19,902 nucleotides of DNA from JABCPH02 sp963524305. Its GTDB lineage: Bacteria; Fusobacteriota; Fusobacteriia; Fusobacteriales; Leptotrichiaceae. Made by a program: the position numbers and the translations under genes. Shown here one piece after another: positions 16,388-19,902 of this stretch. The stretch spans positions 1 through 19,902 of the forward strand of contig CAURGH010000029.1 of assembly GCA_963524305.1 (NCBI GenBank), in the 5' to 3' direction. Below the pieces are notes generated by a model. That model was not told the origin of the DNA. It saw nothing but the letters and a program-made list of their open reading frames with translations, and ran no database searches. Position 1 is the stretch's first letter. The number at the start of each line of letters is the position of its first letter.

Positions 16388-16552
16388 AACATTCACTATT
16401 AATAAAAAATATTTTTCTTAATACTATTCATAAAAATCTAAATATTTTAATTTTTTGTAGTATAACCCAAATTTCCTAAAATAATTTTTACAAACTTATT
16501 CTCAAAATCAATAAATTAAAATTAAATTTAGATCAAAATATTTTTATATTAA

Positions 16553-16672
16553 CTTCTTCCATCTAGACTCTACTATCGGTACTGGAATCCCACCAGTTCG
16601 TGCTTGCAAAACAATCATATTTGCGCTCGTGGACTATACCACCGGTCGGGAATTTCACCCTGCCCTGAAGTT
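16553..16672 (-). promoter_or_regulatory. FMN riboswitch (RFN element)
   Basis: The minus strand carries the conserved RFN blocks in order: CTTCAGGGCAGGGTGAAATT, CCCGACCGGTGGTATAGTCC, ACGAGCGC, CTGGTGGGATTCCAG, ACCGATAGTAGAGTCTAGAT and the closing GGAAGAAG, which pairs with the opening CTTC. All conserved junction sequences look intact, so FMN binding is expected. It sits about ten bases after the predicted transcription start and controls ribH-D-E-BA, repressing when FMN is plentiful. Confidence 0.97.
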
Positions 16673-16689
16673 TTTGTATTTACAATCTT

Positions 16690-16718
16690 ATTGTATACCT
16701 TTTTTCTTTTTTTGTCAA
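16690..16718 (-). promoter_or_regulatory. Promoter of the riboflavin operon
   Basis: Minus strand: perfect -35 TTGACA (16713-16718), 17-base spacer, -10 TACAAT (16690-16695). The start point would lie just ahead of the aptamer. Confidence 0.7.
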
Positions 16719-16804
16719 ACATTTATTTTTTCTAGGACAGAACAAAATAGTGAATAACCATAACTTTTATATTTGATTTCAAAGAAATTTTACTGTACAA
16801 ATAA

Positions 16805-16854
16805 AAATACGCCACCATTTCTGTATTTTATCGACAAAAACTCATGACGTATTT
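16805..16854 (-). terminator. Possible recJ terminator
   Basis: Arms AAATACG (minus strand of 16848-16854) and CGTATTT (minus strand of 16805-16811) enclose 36 bases, with CAT/ATG adding pairing after a bulge, followed by a T run. It lies 35 bases after the recJ stop. The large loop makes it uncertain. Confidence 0.35.
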
Positions 16855-16888
16855 ACAACATTTTTATAAAATAATTTTCCCTTAAAAA

Positions 16889-19729
16889 TTACAATATCTC
16901 TTCAATAGAATTATCGCAATAAATAGTTTCAGACGTTTCCTCCAAAACTTTTTTCAACCTAAGTTTTTCCTCCATTGGCAAATATTTAACATAAATATTT
17001 TTCAAGCCTTTTCGTTCCTCATTAGTCAAATCCGACAAATAAATAATTCTTTTAGACATTTTATTTTTTAAGTCTAAAATTTTCAAACGATATTTTTCAA
17101 TAACCTTTTCATCCAAATCTGTTTTTTTATTTGTAATTAAACAAAATTTATTTTTCCATTCATTTTTAAAGTCTTCCAAGTTTTCTTTTTCCCCATTATC
17201 ACGAGTTCCCACAAAATTTCCTGTAGCTCCCCCATCTTCAGCAACTTTCAATCCTACATCTTCACTGACAACTTGAGCATCAGAAAACAAATCTAAAACT
17301 TCATTTTCATCAAATTCATAAAATACAGTAAATGGATATTCTCTCACATCTTCAACATTATTATTAATATCAAAATAATCTTTAAACAATGGAGTTGCAA
17401 ATATTTTCTCATTTTCTTCTGTAACAACAATTTGACTTTTTTTATCCAACTTTGTCTTATAAAATATCCCTACTGTCAAAATATATTTTATTACAGAAGA
17501 TAAATTTTTATTTTTTCTATTTAATTTCATCAAATTAAAATCTGTAAAATCATTTTCAATTATTAAATTTTTATCATTTCTAAAAAATTCTGCTAACATT
17601 TTTTTTGTAAAAGAATTATATTCCAATTTTCCTAATAAAAATGATTTAATCTTATTAAAAATTCCAACATCCTTTACTTCATAACATTTAAACAAATAGT
17701 CTCTTTTTATTGTAATAAAAATAATATTATGAGTTGTTGTTCGCTTTATTTTTTCAATTTCCACAGAAAAATTCCAATTGTAGTATTCTTTCAACTGCAT
17801 CAATAATTTTGAGACATTATAATCTAAACGTCCTATAAATTTTTTCCCTTGAAATAATGAAATTTGATCAACTTCTGTTTTCATACTAATTTCACTTTTA
17901 ATCTCATCACTAACATCAATATTTGTATAAAATACTGATTTCATAGGAAAAGAAGTCGTAAAAAGTGAATAATAGTAAATAAGTCTATCATCTATTAATT
18001 TTGAGTGTTTCACATCCTCAATATAAACTTTCGTATAATATCTATCTTGATACAATTCATTTTTCATTTTATAAACAATATCATAAATTAATCCTTCATT
18101 CAACTCTTTAAAAAATTCTCCCGAATTAAACCAAACAGCATTTCTACTAGTATAGCCCTTTTGCTGAACATCAAACATAATATGATTTTTATTCTCACCA
18201 ATAAATTTAATATTTTCAAAAAAAACACTCTTTGTCAAAAATGTTGGCGTTGGATTCCCAAAACCAAACGGTTTCAATAAATCTATCAACTGAAAAAACT
18301 CATATGATATTTTTTGAACAGGAATCTGTTTGTCAACCTCTATTACCTTAACAAAATCCTCTTCTTTCAAAATATTCTTTGCGTAACTATTAATTTTTTT
18401 TCGCAATAATTTAATATTTTTTATAGGTAATGTAAATCCCGCTGCACCTGAATGTCCACCAAATTTCAAAAATAATTCTGGCATTGACTGTAACGCCTCC
18501 AAAATGTTAAAGTTCCCAATACTTCTACACGAACCTACCGCTAATCCTTGATCTTCCTTAATTTCCATAATTATTGTCGGCTTATTATATTTATCAACTA
18601 TCTTTGAAGCAGCAATTCCTATTACACCATGATGATATCCTGGATCCCCATCTACAATAATATAATCTTCTTTTAAGTTCTTATCTTCAATATTCTTTTC
18701 AACCATTTCAACTATATTATTTTGCAAATCTTTTCTCTCAAAATTTTTATCAATCAATTCTTGTACAATAACTTCAATCTCACGACTATTATCAGAAGTC
18801 AACAATTTTACAACCATTTTTGCATCTTTTAATCTTCCAGCTGCATTAAAAACTGGAGCAATAATAAATCCAACATCATATGTAGTATACTCTGTTTTAC
18901 TCTCCTTCTGATCCTTATTCCCACTAAAAAATAACTTATACAACAAATAGTTCAAACCCTTATTTTTAGAATGTAGCAATTTTTCCAATCCAAATTTCGT
19001 TAAAATTCGATTTTCCTCTAATAATGGAACAATATCCGCTACTGTCCCTATCGCTACCAAATCTATGTACTCATAAGCCTTTTCTTTTTCTCCTGCTCTT
19101 TCAAACAAACACAAAATAACCATAAAAATGGTTCCAACTCCTGCTAAAGATGGAAACGTAAATTTATTTTCTTTTCTTTTAGGGTTTACAACTGCAATTG
19201 CACTTGGAACCTTATTCCCATGTAAATTATGATGATCTGTAATAATAATTGGCAATCCAATAGAATTTGCAAACTCTATTTCCTGAAATGATGTTATCCC
19301 ACAATCCACTGTTATAACTAAATCTGCTCCCGATTCTTTAATTTTCTTTAATGCCTCATTATTTAATCCATATCCCTCATCTCTAATAGGAATATAATAA
19401 TTCACATTCTTAGCTCCCAATTCTTTCAAAGCCAAATAAAGAATTGACGTTGAAGTTATCCCATCAACATCATAATCACCATAAATCCAAATATTCTTAT
19501 TCTCTTTAATCGCATTCTCAATCTCTAAAACTGTCTTCTCCATATCAAATAATCCATACGGATCTTGTATATTTTCAAGTCTTGGATCTAAAAATTTTTG
19601 AATATCTTCTTCTTCCCTTATCCCACGTGAATAAAGAATTTTCAAAATATCATAATCAACATTTAAATTTCTTCCTACAATTTCTCTATTACTAGGTATA
19701 CTTTTCACATTCCACTTAGTATTTCTCAT
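16889..19729 (-). CDS. recJ: Single-strand-specific 5'-3' exonuclease RecJ, long form
   Basis: DHH-family nuclease that degrades single-stranded DNA in recombination and mismatch or base-excision repair; cytosolic. 946 residues, well above the roughly 560-790 of familiar bacterial RecJ. Core motifs are intact: GDYDVDG (84-90), VDCGI (141-145), DHH (165-167), VAIGTVADIVPL (225-236), NAAGRLKDA (295-303) and the DHHA1 signature GGHSGAAGF (424-432). An OB-fold region follows (about 455-565, PFGFGNPTPTF). Residues from about 570 form a lysine- and phenylalanine-rich extension with no recognised motif, including a glycine-rich acidic insert (DGGATGNFVGTRDNG). Start ATG 19729 is five bases after GGGAGGAG; the in-frame TTG at 19744 overlaps that site. 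It has its own promoter downstream of a tRNA gene. Confidence 0.95.
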   Translation of the reverse strand: MRNTKWNVKSIPSNREIVGRNLNVDYDILKILYSRGIREEEDIQKFLDPRLENIQDPYGLFDMEKTVLEIENAIKENKNIWIYGDYDVDGITSTSILYLALKELGAKNVNYYIPIRDEGYGLNNEALKKIKESGADLVITVDCGITSFQEIEFANSIGLPIIITDHHNLHGNKVPSAIAVVNPKRKENKFTFPSLAGVGTIFMVILCLFERAGEKEKAYEYIDLVAIGTVADIVPLLEENRILTKFGLEKLLHSKNKGLNYLLYKLFFSGNKDQKESKTEYTTYDVGFIIAPVFNAAGRLKDAKMVVKLLTSDNSREIEVIVQELIDKNFERKDLQNNIVEMVEKNIEDKNLKEDYIIVDGDPGYHHGVIGIAASKIVDKYNKPTIIMEIKEDQGLAVGSCRSIGNFNILEALQSMPELFLKFGGHSGAAGFTLPIKNIKLLRKKINSYAKNILKEEDFVKVIEVDKQIPVQKISYEFFQLIDLLKPFGFGNPTPTFLTKSVFFENIKFIGENKNHIMFDVQQKGYTSRNAVWFNSGEFFKELNEGLIYDIVYKMKNELYQDRYYTKVYIEDVKHSKLIDDRLIYYYSLFTTSFPMKSVFYTNIDVSDEIKSEISMKTEVDQISLFQGKKFIGRLDYNVSKLLMQLKEYYNWNFSVEIEKIKRTTTHNIIFITIKRDYLFKCYEVKDVGIFNKIKSFLLGKLEYNSFTKKMLAEFFRNDKNLIIENDFTDFNLMKLNRKNKNLSSVIKYILTVGIFYKTKLDKKSQIVVTEENEKIFATPLFKDYFDINNNVEDVREYPFTVFYEFDENEVLDLFSDAQVVSEDVGLKVAEDGGATGNFVGTRDNGEKENLEDFKNEWKNKFCLITNKKTDLDEKVIEKYRLKILDLKNKMSKRIIYLSDLTNEERKGLKNIYVKYLPMEEKLRLKKVLEETSETIYCDNSIEEIL

Positions 19730-19734
19730 AACAA

Positions 19735-19742
19735 CTCCTCCC
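19735..19742 (-). promoter_or_regulatory. Ribosome binding site fixing the recJ start
   Basis: GGGAGGAG, five bases before ATG 19729. It excludes the upstream TTG (19744), which runs straight into this site. Confidence 0.8.
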
Positions 19743-19791
19743 AATTCTATAACCCCAAAAAATTCTAATCTTTATTTTTTAAAATATAAAA

Positions 19792-19820
19792 ATTTTACCA
19801 TAAAATATAATATTTATCAA
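19792..19820 (-). promoter_or_regulatory. Putative recJ promoter
   Basis: Minus strand: -35 TTGATA (19815-19820), 17-base spacer, -10 TAAAAT (19792-19797) with extended TGG. It lies between the tRNA and recJ, so recJ need not depend on readthrough from the tRNA gene. Confidence 0.5.
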
Positions 19821-19858
19821 CTCCGTTTTTTACAACATTTTTTTGTAAAATAAAAAAA

Positions 19859-19902
19859 TGGCGTCCCCGGTTGGACTCGAACCAACGACCCTCTGATTAA
19901 CA
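19859..19902 (-). tRNA. tRNA-Asn (GTT), 3' part
   Basis: Minus strand, cut by the window edge inside the anticodon loop. Visible from 5': TGTTAA (loop with anticodon GTT), the 3' anticodon stem TCAGA, variable loop GGGTC, T arm GTTGG-TTCGAGT-CCAAC, acceptor strand CGGGGAC, discriminator G and an encoded CCA. The G discriminator fits tRNA-Asn. A T run follows directly and may end transcription. The 5' half, including D arm and acceptor partner, is outside the window. Confidence 0.9.

Larger units (their letters stand above)
16267..16552 (-). other. AT-rich riboswitch leader between aptamer and ribH
   Basis: 286 bases with no gene, holding the terminator at 16360-16387 and the ribH binding site. 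About 165 bases separate aptamer and terminator, longer than usual. An 8-base complementary pair, ATCTAAAT just after the aptamer and ATTTAGAT further down, could fold the intervening part back and bring the terminator closer. Confidence 0.5.

Noticed and set aside
16440..16480. A second promoter inside the riboswitch leader (TATACT near 16460)
   Set aside because: No -35 match at usable spacing and no extended -10; the -10-like word is expected by chance in such AT-rich DNA.

Overview
The window is very AT-rich DNA with compact housekeeping genes, nearly all on the minus strand. A huge autotransporter of the type found in fusobacteria, the low-GC codon use and the protein sequences point to a fusobacterium, most likely Leptotrichia or a close relative (inferred from protein features; no database was searched).

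Layout, left to right. 1-5606 (minus) is the N-terminal 1,868 codons of a giant autotransporter adhesin whose beta-barrel end lies outside the window. 5607-6366 has no gene but is not empty: it holds the autotransporter promoter and leader, an intrinsic terminator, and a candidate structured RNA with its own good promoter. Two related hairpins there resemble ends of IS200/IS605-family elements. 6367-7413 is a butanediol-dehydrogenase-like zinc enzyme, 7549-8118 a small exported Spy/LTXXQ-like protein, 8248-9720 IMP dehydrogenase (guaB) and 9901-11130 peptidase T (pepT), all minus. A two-gene plus-strand unit follows (TM2-domain protein, degenerate DUF2752-like protein). It converges on a minus-strand HrgC/DUF2628-like membrane protein across a shared bidirectional terminator.

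12621-16260 is a complete riboflavin operon, transcribed leftward as ribH-ribD-ribE-ribBA behind a textbook FMN riboswitch with a consensus promoter. Together these enzymes cover GTP and ribulose-5-phosphate to riboflavin, apart from the unassigned dephosphorylation step. 16889-19729 is recJ with an unusually long C-terminal extension, and the window ends in the 3' half of a tRNA-Asn.

For five genes the longest open frame overshoots the real start. In four of them a TTG codon, or an ATG abutting the Shine-Dalgarno sequence, lies upstream, and in guaB a longer frame does. The corrected starts are given here. The least explained part of the window is the 5977-6340 intergenic block.
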